A stretch of 64,000 nt of DNA, from NCBI GenBank assembly GCA_023392125.1, contig JAEVZS010000002.1, positions 372,001 through 436,000 of the forward strand, written 5' to 3'. The position numbers were made by a program, and so were the translations under genes. Positions 1 through 8,345 of this stretch are shown here, one piece after another (the stretch's first letter is position 1; every line of letters starts with the position of its first letter). Under the pieces are notes generated by a model, which saw nothing but the letters and a program-made list of their open reading frames with translations, was not told where the DNA came from and searched no databases. The DNA is from Bacteroidota bacterium (GTDB lineage: Bacteria > Bacteroidota > Bacteroidia > Cytophagales > Cytophagaceae).

Positions 1-237
1 AAACAGTTGTCTTCTGATATGCTTGAATGTCTTGAGGACGCTCCTGAAGCAAAAGATTTTTTTAATAGTCTGACCCGGGGTCATCAGAATTATTTCTCAA
101 ACTGGATTGAGTCAGCCAAAACAGAGGAAACCAGAGCCAGGCGGATTGTAATGGCTGTTCAGGGTTTATCTATGCGGCTGGATTATTCGCAAACAATACG
201 ATATTTTAAGGACAGAAAACAGCAAAACGAATCGTAA
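1..237 (+). CDS. YdeI/OmpD-associated family protein, 3' part only
   Basis: The reading frame is open from the first base of the window, so the gene starts upstream and only the last 78 residues are visible. They match the C-terminal module of the YdeI/OmdA family: an APEAK-FF segment, then WIESAKTEETRARRI, then a short helical tail. Family members are small cytoplasmic proteins linked in some bacteria to peptide or bacteriocin tolerance; the biochemical role is unclear. It ends 8 bp before the adenine deaminase gene, so the two may be co-transcribed, though the functions show no obvious link. Family call fairly sure; function unknown. Confidence 0.8.
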   Translation, partial: KQLSSDMLECLEDAPEAKDFFNSLTRGHQNYFSNWIESAKTEETRARRIVMAVQGLSMRLDYSQTIRYFKDRKQQNES

Positions 238-245
238 TCAGATAT

Positions 246-1865
246 ATGGCAGATTTTTCAATTACCGGCAATATTGTAGACATTGAGGCTAAACGTATTT
301 ATAAAGGGAAAATAACGGTTAAGGGGCAGCGTATTCTGACCATAGAGGAGGTTGATGAAGCTGATAATTGTTATATTATTCCAGGCTTTATTGATGCACA
401 TGTTCATATAGAAAGCTCAATGCTGGTTCCTTCGGAGTTTGCCAGAATTGCGGTAACACATGGCACGGTTGCTACAGTTTCCGATCCTCATGAAATAGCA
501 AATGTGCTGGGTGTGGAGGGAGTGGAATATATGATCGATAACGGTCGTCAGGTGCCATTAAAATTTTACTTTGGAGCTCCGTCATGCGTTCCGGCAACTA
601 TTTATGAAACAGCAGGAGCAGAAATAAGCACCGGAGATATCGAATACCTTCTGAGCAAGCCGGAAATCAGGTATCTGGCAGAAATGATGAACTGGCCGGG
701 AGTATTAAATAATGATGTCGTTGTATACGAAAAAATAGCAGTTGCCAAACGCTTCGGCAAAAGAATAGACGGACATGCTCCCGGATTAAGAGGAAAAGAT
801 GCGTATAGATATGCCTCTGCGGGGATTACTTCAGATCATGAGTGTGTAGAAAAAAGCGAAGCGCTGGATAAAATAGCGGCTGGTATGAAAATACTGATCC
901 GGGAAGGTAGTGCTGCCAAAAACTTTGATGCGCTCATAGATTTGCTGGATGATTATGAAGACGATATAATGTTTTGCTCCGATGATAAGCATCCCGATAG
1001 TCTGATGGAGGGGCATATTAACCAGCTGGTGAAACGGGCACTCCAAAAAGGGATTGATCTTTTTAAAGTGCTGAAGGCTGCCTGCTTAAATCCGGTCCGC
1101 CATTATGGACTTGAGGTGGGCTTGTTGCGGTCCGGGGACTACGCTGATTTTCTGATTATCGATGATCCGGACAAGTTTACAATAAAGAGAACATACATAA
1201 ATGGACAGCTAGTTGCGGAGAACCAGAAGACATACATTGAGACGGTGCCTGTCAGAACTGTTAACAGATTTCATACATCTTTCAAGAAAGCGGCAGACTT
1301 TAATTACATGCCGGCAAAAACATCCATTCAGGTCATAAAAGCGTTGGATGGCCAGATTGTAACTGAAGCACTTTCCGTAGATATATCCCTGAAGCATGCC
1401 GGAAATCTTATTGATATTGACGAAGACATTCTGAAAATTTCAGTTGTAAACCGGTATAATGAGGCCAAGCCGGCCATTGGGTTTATAAACGGGTTCGGAC
1501 TAAAGAAAGGGGCAATTGCCGCTTCTGTGGCTCATGATTCTCATAATATTGTAGTAGTCGGGACTAATGATGAGGATATTTGTATGGCTGTAAACGAAAT
1601 TATTCGCAGTAAAGGCGGCATTGCCGTTGCAAATGGTGCTGATATAGAGTTGTTGCCACTGGAGGTTGCCGGGCTTATGTCTGTGAATTCCGGAGAGCTT
1701 GTTGCCAGACGTTATTCAGAGCTGGATGAATATGCCAGAAAGCTTGGAAGCGGACTCTCCTCCCCTTTTATGACTCTTTCCTTTATGGCGCTGCTGGTAA
1801 TTCCAAGTTTGAAAATGAGCGATAAAGGGCTTTTTGATGCTCAGCATTTTCAATTTGTCGACTGA
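246..1865 (+). CDS. ade: Adenine deaminase
   Basis: Converts adenine to hypoxanthine and ammonia in purine salvage; a cytoplasmic metal-dependent amidohydrolase. At 539 residues it has the usual length of the bacterial Ade family. Visible signatures are the metal-binding PGFIDAHVHIESSM near residue 47, GTVATVSDPHEIANVLG near residue 77, a DGHAPG segment near residue 175, and CSDDKHPDSL near residue 241. The C-terminal domain carries GGIAVANG and a glycine-rich end typical of the family. It starts 8 bp after the YdeI-like gene and ends 79 bp before a convergent gene. A guanine deaminase of a different fold lies near 10.4 kb, so the organism can deaminate both purine bases. Confidence 0.95.
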   Translation: MADFSITGNIVDIEAKRIYKGKITVKGQRILTIEEVDEADNCYIIPGFIDAHVHIESSMLVPSEFARIAVTHGTVATVSDPHEIANVLGVEGVEYMIDNGRQVPLKFYFGAPSCVPATIYETAGAEISTGDIEYLLSKPEIRYLAEMMNWPGVLNNDVVVYEKIAVAKRFGKRIDGHAPGLRGKDAYRYASAGITSDHECVEKSEALDKIAAGMKILIREGSAAKNFDALIDLLDDYEDDIMFCSDDKHPDSLMEGHINQLVKRALQKGIDLFKVLKAACLNPVRHYGLEVGLLRSGDYADFLIIDDPDKFTIKRTYINGQLVAENQKTYIETVPVRTVNRFHTSFKKAADFNYMPAKTSIQVIKALDGQIVTEALSVDISLKHAGNLIDIDEDILKISVVNRYNEAKPAIGFINGFGLKKGAIAASVAHDSHNIVVVGTNDEDICMAVNEIIRSKGGIAVANGADIELLPLEVAGLMSVNSGELVARRYSELDEYARKLGSGLSSPFMTLSFMALLVIPSLKMSDKGLFDAQHFQFVD

Positions 1866-1896
1866 ATCAAATCAGCTAAAGAAATGACATAAAAAA

Positions 1897-1922
1897 AGAG
1901 ACTGTTTGAATAAACAGTCTCT
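1897..1922 (-). terminator. Rho-independent terminator for the coiled-coil protein gene
   Basis: A perfect 11-bp stem (AGAGACTGTTT / AAACAGTCTCT) with a GAAT loop. On the minus strand it is followed by a run of seven T's, so it terminates the convergent gene at 1945-3222. It may also slow readthrough from ade. Confidence 0.85.
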
Positions 1923-1944
1923 CTCTTCTAACCGATGTACAAAA

Positions 1945-3222
1945 TTATTTCTGGAGAACAAACTCGCTGTTCCCGATTTTCTTTGCGTCAGACCAGACCT
2001 CAACAGTATATCTTCCCGGAGTGTATCTGCTCCCTTTGCTATACATAAAAGAAACTCGTTGCTTCGTATTATTAAAGTTGACTGTTTGTTTTTCAGTATA
2101 GAATATCTTTTGTCCATCTGCCTCAAAGCTTTTTGATCCATTATAGAGCGTATTGCCGCTTGGTTCGATTACTCTGAGGTAAATCTCTTTAGGACCCTGA
2201 TCAGCATATTTGTTGTCACCCAGATTTAATGATACTTTGATTTTACCAGCCATCATAGCTCTGGGATTTTTCATTTCCTTGTTACCGGTATTATACACAA
2301 TCACATGAAGGTTTTCAGCTTTGAGCGTACTGGCCTGAGAAACTTTCTCAGCCATGGCAACCTGTACAGAAGCCAGCTTTGCCAATGAATCAGCTTTTTC
2401 CTGAACTATTTTTTCCAAACGAACCTTTTCGGATATGAGTCTTTGGTTTTCTGCAACCAGTGCCCCCATGCTTGCCTGGGCAGTTTCATAATCCTTACGA
2501 TATGTACTCAATTTCTTATTGAGAGAGTTAATTGATAGTTGCTTTGACTGTAGTTGCCCTTTGAGTTGCTCAAGTTCAGCAATTTTGGTGCGCTCATCGG
2601 CAAGGGCAATACCTAAGGCTTCTTTTTCGGCAATTACCGACCTCAGGCTATCCTGAAGCTTCGATATTTCTTCAACTTTCAGATTGATATCAGATTGTAA
2701 GCCCGCTGATTTCTGTTCAGCACCCTCAGCTCTGGCTGTTAGTGCTTCTTCGGTTTTCATCTTATCGTAAATCAGAAACCCAACTACACCACCCAGCATG
2801 AGAACGAGTAGGACAAGAATAATCTTAATCGGATCACTTTTTTTGTTTTGCTCTTTTTCTTTTTTCGCTTTAAGTTCTGCCTTTTTGGGTGCAGTTTCCT
2901 GCTTGCGGGGAGCGGTCGGCGTTTTCTGGACAGCCGGAGCCTCGGGAGCTTCAGCTGATGAGGTGGTGGAGGCAACTGTAGTGACAGTGGCATCTATTTT
3001 ACCTTGACTCTGTTCGGAGGCCGTATTACCAGGTGATGATACGGATACGACGGGTTCTGTGACCGGCCTCACGGGCTGTTGAGTTTCCTGAGAAGCCATG
3101 GGTGCCGGCTCGGCTTTGGGCTGAGGAGCAGCCGCTGCTGCCGGTCTGGTTTTGACAGTTACTGGTCTTGGGCCTTTAATTACCGGAACTCTTGGTCTTC
3201 TTGGAGGTAAATTATTGCTCAT
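1945..3222 (-). CDS. Proline-rich, single-pass membrane protein with long coiled coil
   Basis: A 425-residue protein of no family I can name. Residues 1-130 are low-complexity and rich in Pro, Ala, Lys and Thr, ending in a Lys/Glu-rich stretch. A single hydrophobic segment lies at about residues 131-152, and residues 155-295 form an uninterrupted heptad-rich coiled coil (KVEEISKLQDSLRSVIAEKEAL is part of it). The last 130 residues look like a beta-rich extracytoplasmic domain ending in YTVEVWSDAKKIGNSEFVLQK. The layout (basic disordered cytoplasmic tail, membrane anchor, periplasmic rod and globular tip) suggests a structural or envelope-linking role; that is inference. Such proteins occur in Cytophagales. 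Confidence 0.75.
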   Translation of the reverse strand: MSNNLPPRRPRVPVIKGPRPVTVKTRPAAAAAPQPKAEPAPMASQETQQPVRPVTEPVVSVSSPGNTASEQSQGKIDATVTTVASTTSSAEAPEAPAVQKTPTAPRKQETAPKKAELKAKKEKEQNKKSDPIKIILVLLVLMLGGVVGFLIYDKMKTEEALTARAEGAEQKSAGLQSDINLKVEEISKLQDSLRSVIAEKEALGIALADERTKIAELEQLKGQLQSKQLSINSLNKKLSTYRKDYETAQASMGALVAENQRLISEKVRLEKIVQEKADSLAKLASVQVAMAEKVSQASTLKAENLHVIVYNTGNKEMKNPRAMMAGKIKVSLNLGDNKYADQGPKEIYLRVIEPSGNTLYNGSKSFEADGQKIFYTEKQTVNFNNTKQRVSFMYSKGSRYTPGRYTVEVWSDAKKIGNSEFVLQK

Positions 3223-3447
3223 TTTAGTACTTTAGTTAGAATTATTTTTAATAATGGCCGATTAAGTTAAATAAAGATCAATTATTTTCCAATTTATTTA
3301 GAGAATCTGTTATTTTTTCATTTTTAAATTGGATGATTTAAATACTTGCTTGGTAATTATTTGTTGGTAAAAACAAATTTTTATTTCATAGGTCAAACTA
3401 TTGATGTGAGGATGCTATTAAAGTTTAAGCGTACTTTATTTATTAAT

Positions 3448-4257
3448 ATGTCCACAATTTCAGTTTATACGCAGTTTTTTTTACAGTTGGCATGTATAGC
3501 TGCCGGGTATCTTTTCTATCGTAAAAAAAGCATATCACTTAGCGGATTACTGGCTCTGATTGGTATAAGTACTGTTTTTATCTGGCTTGACCTGCTGTTG
3601 CCGCTGATCGTGATGGCTGGTATGTTTGCCAGTTCGTCTCTGCTCACGGGTATGGGGAAAAAACGGAAAAAAAATGTATCGGGGATTGTTGAAAAATCCG
3701 GTCCGAGAGATTATATACAGGCTTTTGCCAATCTGGGACCTGCTATTGTTTTTATCATATTATTTTATTTTCTGGGAGATTGGGCTTTGCTGGCTGCCTT
3801 TATTGGTAGTATAGCCGGGGCTAATGCTGATTCATGGGCTTCCGAAATTGGTGGATTAAGCAAACAGAAACCTGTGCTGATTACTACTTTTAAACTGGTA
3901 CCCAAAGGTATTTCGGGCGGAGTTACCTGGCTGGGGACGCTGGGTGGTATTGCCGGAGCGCTGTTTATTGTCTTGCTGGCCTTTGTATGTTACTGGAGCA
4001 TTGTTCCTGTCAAAACATTGCGCCTGATAATACTGATAGCTTTTGTGGCTGGAATTACCGGGTTTATTCTGGACTCCTACCTTGGGGCGATAGGTCAGGG
4101 ATTGTACAAAAGCTCAACCGGTCAGCTGCAGGAGTATGAAGAAAGTGGAGCAAAGCTGGAAAAGGGTTATCGCTGGATAAATAATGATATGGTCAATTTT
4201 CTGACGACAACTATGGCTGGTCTGATTGCTGCTCTGTTGTATATTTTTTTGAAATAA
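3448..4257 (+). CDS. DUF92 family integral membrane protein
   Basis: Polytopic membrane protein of the DUF92 family (relatives include plant VTE6, a phytyl-phosphate kinase). The signature NADSWASEIG-LSK near residue 140 (from the chosen start) and the following KLVPKGISGGVTWLGTLGG are characteristic. The frame is open further upstream to a TTG at 3346, but the ATG at 3448 gives the N-terminus expected of the family and leaves room for a promoter. Bacterial members are uncharacterised; the plant homologue suggests an isoprenoid-phosphate kinase, a transfer of function I would not rely on. It is convergent with the T9SS gene downstream. Confidence 0.85.
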   Translation: MSTISVYTQFFLQLACIAAGYLFYRKKSISLSGLLALIGISTVFIWLDLLLPLIVMAGMFASSSLLTGMGKKRKKNVSGIVEKSGPRDYIQAFANLGPAIVFIILFYFLGDWALLAAFIGSIAGANADSWASEIGGLSKQKPVLITTFKLVPKGISGGVTWLGTLGGIAGALFIVLLAFVCYWSIVPVKTLRLIILIAFVAGITGFILDSYLGAIGQGLYKSSTGQLQEYEESGAKLEKGYRWINNDMVNFLTTTMAGLIAALLYIFLK

Positions 4258-4262
4258 AAGAA

Positions 4263-4286
4263 AGAGCCTGCCGGATGGCAGACTCT
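4263..4286. terminator. Shared hairpin terminator between convergent genes
   Basis: AGAGCCTGCC, loop GGAT, GGCAGACTCT: a 10-bp stem with one mismatch, lying between the DUF92 gene and the convergent T9SS gene. The minus strand is followed by a T-rich tail, so it mainly serves 4326-5339. Confidence 0.65.
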
Positions 4287-4325
4287 CTCAGGTATGTGAA
4301 ATATGCAGTTCAGATACAGCTTGTA

Positions 4326-5339
4326 TTAGTTTTTGAATAGTCTGAGTACTTCTGTCTCGCCATCCTTGATGATTTTCAGGAAGTATACACCAGTGGTAAG
4401 CTGGCTGTTTTGCAAGTTGATCAGAGCAGACTGTCCATTATGAGTACCTTTGTATATCTCTCTTCCGGCATAGTCAGAAATAATGGCTTCGTATTGACCG
4501 TTGTTGCCGGCATCATCAAAGATAACCTGTACTGAATTGTCGATGGGGTTAGGATACGTGCTTACCCTTAGGCCACCGGAAATTACATAAAACAGAATCT
4601 GATTCCCGACTCCTGCAGTACCGCTGCCATTGTGACCAGTATAAGGTACAGCACCTACGGTATAGGTGCCAGGTGCGAAATGATGCACCGCATAGTTTCC
4701 GTTGTTGTCACCAAAAAGAGCATATGGAATCTCATTTTCCGTACGGAAGTTTTGTACACCGTTGAAATCAAATACAACACTGGAAGTGCCCGGAAAATCT
4801 GAATTTGCCCTGATATTCAGCTTATTAGTTCCTATACTGGCAAGATTTACGGTTTGACCATTTATCAGTGGGCCGACATCGGTATTGTTGTTGGCATTAA
4901 CCAGCGTGAATGTGATATTGGATGGAGCCGAAACAAGAGTAAAGGTAACGGTACTGGTGGCCAGAACGGTTCCTGAGCCATTGTTGCCGGAATAGGAAAC
5001 GGCTGTGATTGCTTTATTGCCGGGAGTCGCACCATTCCATGGATTGTAATTTCCGTTATTGTCTCCAGCTATAGCATACGGAGCTTCGTTTTCGGTTCGC
5101 GCGCCGATGAAAACTACACTTCCTACAGCTGTGGCTGGTTCATACCGGACGGTATATCCGACACCTGGAACCAGATATAAGATATCTCCATTAGTAATGG
5201 TCTGGATATCCGTATCTGTATCTGCATTTACCCAGACAAATCTGGGAAGGCTGCTGACAGATGAAATGCTCTCAATTTCCGCTGCGGAACTTGAGAAGAT
5301 GATCCCGATCAGGGACATCATAAGGTAGAACTTTTTCAT
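4326..5339 (-). CDS. Secreted protein with T9SS type A sorting domain
   Basis: Starts with a signal peptide (MKKFYLMMSLIGIIFSSSAA). Two tandem repeats of about 100 residues follow: each opens with a FxxVNA-x-TD motif, has RTENEAPYAIAGDNNGNY or RTENEIPYALFGDNNGNY in the middle, and ends with a YSGNNGSGT / YTGHNGSGT motif. This repeat occurs in Cytophagales surface proteins, often beside carbohydrate-binding domains. The C-terminal ~75 residues (STYPNPIDNSVQV ... GVYFLKI ... RLFKN) are a type A sorting domain, so the protein should be exported by Sec and then by the type IX system to the cell surface or medium. No catalytic domain is visible; it may be an adhesin or binding module. Confidence 0.88.
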   Translation of the reverse strand: MKKFYLMMSLIGIIFSSSAAEIESISSVSSLPRFVWVNADTDTDIQTITNGDILYLVPGVGYTVRYEPATAVGSVVFIGARTENEAPYAIAGDNNGNYNPWNGATPGNKAITAVSYSGNNGSGTVLATSTVTFTLVSAPSNITFTLVNANNNTDVGPLINGQTVNLASIGTNKLNIRANSDFPGTSSVVFDFNGVQNFRTENEIPYALFGDNNGNYAVHHFAPGTYTVGAVPYTGHNGSGTAGVGNQILFYVISGGLRVSTYPNPIDNSVQVIFDDAGNNGQYEAIISDYAGREIYKGTHNGQSALINLQNSQLTTGVYFLKIIKDGETEVLRLFKN

Positions 5340-5758
5340 AGTTGATTGATTTTTGGTTGTTTATAAAATAAAATTAAAAAAATGCTATGTATGTAATTTG
5401 CAATAATTTCGCCATCTGAAATGTATTCTGATAATTTCAGACAAAACGACTACGCAGACAGCAGGCGGGCTGACCGTATGTACAGCTCAGGGTAAAAAGA
5501 AAACCCTTTTTTAAATAGAAAGAAGGTATGATTCCGGCTAGCCGGGAAGGTTATCGGGTGTATAGTACTTTTTCATATAACTGGTTGATTTAAAAGCTTG
5601 TTCCAATATACGAATTGATTTCGTAAATGTTTTCTTTTTTTTGTAAAAAAATATTGAAAAATTTAATAATCAGCGTTTTGTGCTATTTGGTTGCTGGACA
5701 AAAGTCCATATTGTAAAACGGTTGAAATCCTGATAATGCCCGGATTTATTGATACTTT
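5340..5758. other. 419-bp intergenic region without a recognised gene
   Basis: Upstream of the T9SS gene (minus strand) and downstream of the AlkD-like gene. It contains a perfect 12-bp palindrome CCGGCTAGCCGG at 5534-5545 and a small GGGT/ACCC hairpin followed by six T's near 5500-5516. The remainder is AT-rich. I see no plausible small gene; the promoter of the T9SS gene should lie in its left part. Confidence 0.5.
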
Positions 5759-6469
5759 TTATATACAACCCGACAGAATTTTTTTACGCAGTGGTTCATC
5801 GAATTTTTCAATAGCATATCGTAACATTGTTCGGGGCATTCTTTTATGGTTTTCCATCAGAAAATCATGGCATTGCTTAAAGTGTATTTTAGCGGCTTCT
5901 CTGAGCATCCATCCGACTGCTTTATGAATCAGATGATGAGGATGCTGAAGCAGGATTTGTGCTATGTGAAAGGTATCTTCTGTTTTTCCTTTTTTTATAA
6001 AATACAATGTGGTAATTATTGATACACGTTGCCGCCAGAGGTGATTGCTATTGGCCAGTACATACAGCACGGACTTGTCCTTTTCGTACAGCCAGTGCCC
6101 CAATATTCCGGGTGCAGAAGTATCAACCAGATCCCAGTTGTTGACATAATCAAGCCGGGAAAGATAAAGGTCTACGTACTTTTCTTTCAGCTCTTGCTTT
6201 TTTTCTTTTTTATACTTTGTGAGCAGCATGATCAGAGCACAAAGGCGCATTTCATGGTATGGATTGCGAAGCATATCGGCAAGCACGTCTGTGCCCATAT
6301 CGTTTGAATACTTTTGAGCTATCATGCGAATATGGGGGACAGTAACTCCTATAAAAAGGTCTCCTTCGGCGTATTGGCCGGGACCGGTTTTGAAAAAACG
6401 AGGATAGAATGCTGCTTTTACCGGGCTGGCCAGCATTTGAAGTTCTTCGAGAATTATTTCAATGATCAT
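5759..6469 (-). CDS. AlkD-like DNA alkylation repair protein
   Basis: HEAT-like-repeat DNA glycosylase family (PF08713), which removes N3- and N7-alkylated purines without base flipping. Motifs seen: VNNWDLVDTSAP (the Trp and Asp of the AlkD active site), HWLYEKDKS, LWRQRVSIITT (second Trp and Arg) and IHKAVGWMLREA. The frame extends to an ATG at 6541, but the extra 24 residues are not typical and the internal ATG at 6469 (MIIEIILEEL) fits the family N-terminus, giving 236 residues. It is divergent from the small Cys-rich gene at 6627. Family assignment strong; exact start uncertain. Confidence 0.85.
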   Translation of the reverse strand: MIIEIILEELQMLASPVKAAFYPRFFKTGPGQYAEGDLFIGVTVPHIRMIAQKYSNDMGTDVLADMLRNPYHEMRLCALIMLLTKYKKEKKQELKEKYVDLYLSRLDYVNNWDLVDTSAPGILGHWLYEKDKSVLYVLANSNHLWRQRVSIITTLYFIKKGKTEDTFHIAQILLQHPHHLIHKAVGWMLREAAKIHFKQCHDFLMENHKRMPRTMLRYAIEKFDEPLRKKILSGCI

Positions 6470-6626
6470 ATGCAAAAGGATACTGTTCCGAAGGTAATTT
6501 TCGGGTTGAGAATTATCAAGCATAATGTAGGCTAAATCCACTACTTTTTTTGCTTTGTTATTTGGAATAGTTCTAAGTAAACTTTATTATTGCTTATAAT
6601 TTAGAATCATTCAAAATAATAAAATC

Positions 6627-6956
6627 ATGCATACCAGGGAAGACATCAGATTATTAAGCGAATCCAGGCATGGTTATATAGGTATTTGTCAGTGTTGCGG
6701 CAATATTATGCTTAAGTTCAACAATCTTATTATAAAGCTTAAGGAAGATGAGCTTAAGGTTCTCAGTGACTACTTTTCTCAGTTTGAAAAGGAGATGCAG
6801 GTAAAAAAAGGAATAAATAGTCAGGAAATATGTATCAATACTCCCTGTCCTAACATCTGTTTTAATTTTTCAAAAGCAGAGATAAGTGCGCTGACCTATC
6901 TGCTCAATGAAGCGCGTGTTCTTATAAATGCTCTTGATATACTCAACCTTAAGTAA
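6627..6956 (+). CDS. Small cysteine-containing protein, possibly DUF6686
   Basis: A 109-residue protein with GICQCCGNIMLKFNNL near residue 19 and a second Cys pair in NTPCPNIC near residue 72. The four to five cysteines could bind a metal, and the rest is helical with a final leucine-rich helix. It recalls small proteins of this phylum annotated as DUF6686; that name is from memory and unverified. It ends 2 bp before the convergent DMT transporter gene. No function is known to me. Confidence 0.65.
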   Translation: MHTREDIRLLSESRHGYIGICQCCGNIMLKFNNLIIKLKEDELKVLSDYFSQFEKEMQVKKGINSQEICINTPCPNICFNFSKAEISALTYLLNEARVLINALDILNLK

Positions 6957-6958
6957 AT

Positions 6959-7858
6959 TTAGGGTTTCCGGAATGCGTTATTGTTGATCAGGTATATTGC
7001 AGCGATGCCCAGTAAACCGCCTGCCACGGTATGTATGTGTAGTGTTTCGCCCAGAAAAAACCATGCACCTAATGCGGCAGTAAACGGCACAATGAAAATA
7101 AAGACGCTGGCTTTGCCTGCTCCCAGCCTTGAAGTTGCATAAAAATAAAAAGTAGTAGCCAGTGACGTTGTAATGGTGGAACTGAAAAACAAATTGCCCC
7201 AGAAAGCCCAGTCATTTATCTGAAATACCAGAAGAAGTTTGCCTGTATCGGAAAATGGAAGCAAGGCCAGTGTTGCTATGGTATACATCCATAAACTAAA
7301 GGTAATAACGGAGCCGAATTTACCGGCCTTTGCAGTAATCAGACTCAGGAATGACCATGCTACAATAGCCATCAGAAAATAGAGGTTGTCTTTCTGAAGA
7401 ATAATATGAAAGGAGTCCCAGCCTTTCAGCAGGACAAATCCTGCCAGTAAACCGCAAAGAAGCCCGCTGATTTCGAAGGTATTGGGCTTGCGCCTTTGAA
7501 TAATAAGCAGAATAACATATGTCAGAACCGGATTGATAGTGGTAACCAGTACTCCTCCTGCTCCCGCGTGACCGTGTTGCAGGCCTTTAAAATACAAGAC
7601 TGTATATGCCGATATACAGAGAGTTGCACCCAATAATGCGGGTATAGCCTGTCTGGAAATCAACAGATTTTCTTTAAGGACTATTATCAGAATAATTAAG
7701 GATACTGAAGTCAGCAGAAAACGATAAATAGAGATATGGAGAGCAGAATCGAATGAGACAAGCACTTTTCCGGATGCCCAGGCAAGTCCCCAGCAGATCA
7801 TACTGAGTATTATGCCTGTAAGAAACGCACCTTCACTTGCTTCCTTATGCTTTTTCAT
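6959..7858 (-). CDS. EamA/DMT-superfamily transporter
   Basis: A 299-residue protein with about ten membrane-spanning segments arranged as two EamA repeats (first about residues 10-145, second about 160-290). The second half carries the typical PFTAALGAWFFLGETLH segment, where Pro and Glu are conserved in drug/metabolite transporters. Members export or import amino acids, purines or other metabolites; the substrate cannot be told from sequence. It is convergent with the small gene at 6627 and monocistronic by appearance. A second paralogue lies at 25761-26702. Confidence 0.88.
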   Translation of the reverse strand: MKKHKEASEGAFLTGIILSMICWGLAWASGKVLVSFDSALHISIYRFLLTSVSLIILIIVLKENLLISRQAIPALLGATLCISAYTVLYFKGLQHGHAGAGGVLVTTINPVLTYVILLIIQRRKPNTFEISGLLCGLLAGFVLLKGWDSFHIILQKDNLYFLMAIVAWSFLSLITAKAGKFGSVITFSLWMYTIATLALLPFSDTGKLLLVFQINDWAFWGNLFFSSTITTSLATTFYFYATSRLGAGKASVFIFIVPFTAALGAWFFLGETLHIHTVAGGLLGIAAIYLINNNAFRKP

Positions 7859-7970
7859 ATAGTCCGGTTCTGTGATATATATCGCGTAATATGTGTTTTC
7901 CTGTCAATATTACAAACTAACTTTATCATCACAATACATTGCTGCAATGCTTTTTCTAGCCGGGTAGTAA

Positions 7971-8015
7971 AATGGTCATTGCGTGAAAAATATCCTTTTC
8001 ATCGCAATGACCATT
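7971..8015 (-). terminator. Terminator of the ferredoxin reductase-ferredoxin operon
   Basis: A long hairpin: AATGGTCATTGCG at 7971-7983 pairs perfectly with CGCAATGACCATT at 8003-8015. The inner bases TGAAAA/TTTTCA extend the stem to 19 bp with a single-base bulge. It lies 15 bp after the ferredoxin stop codon; the T tract on the minus strand is weak (TTTT). Confidence 0.7.
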
Positions 8016-8029
8016 AACGGACAGGACAC

Positions 8030-8344
8030 TTAGTGTTCCGGCTTATATTCCCATATTACCTTGCTTATTTCAGGTTTTATCCGTATCTGACAGGCCAGAC
8101 GGGTCTGGTTGCTGCTGTCCGGTAACGTATCGAGCATATCCAGTTCTGCATCACCAGGCTGAGGAAGCAGCTCCGCTCCTTCTTTTACTTCTACTCTGCA
8201 GGTAGCACACAGTGCCATGCCACCGCAGGTAGCCGCAACAGGATATCCGGAAGCTTTAAGTACTTCCATCAGACTCAGACTGATATCTTCGGGGACTTCA
8301 ATTGTTTGCAGTATGCCGTTTTCGAGTATGTTTATTTCAACCAT
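8030..8344 (-). CDS. [2Fe-2S] ferredoxin
   Basis: A plant/adrenodoxin-type ferredoxin of 104 residues. The cluster ligands are seen as TC-GGMAL-CATC (C-x5-C-x2-C) followed by a fourth Cys in RLACQIR about 35 residues later. It carries electrons in the cytoplasm and is the obvious partner of the reductase encoded immediately upstream. The ATG at 8344 lies 1 bp after the reductase stop codon and is the more natural start; an in-frame ATG at 8356 would overlap the reductase by 11 bp and add four residues. Translational coupling is likely. Confidence 0.9.
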   Translation of the reverse strand: MVEINILENGILQTIEVPEDISLSLMEVLKASGYPVAATCGGMALCATCRVEVKEGAELLPQPGDAELDMLDTLPDSSNQTRLACQIRIKPEISKVIWEYKPEH

Positions 8345-8345
8345 G

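Noticed and set aside
5691..5927. A 78-residue plus-strand frame at the end of the AlkD-like gene
   Set aside because: Overlaps the 3' end of the conserved minus-strand gene and shows no recognisable protein features.
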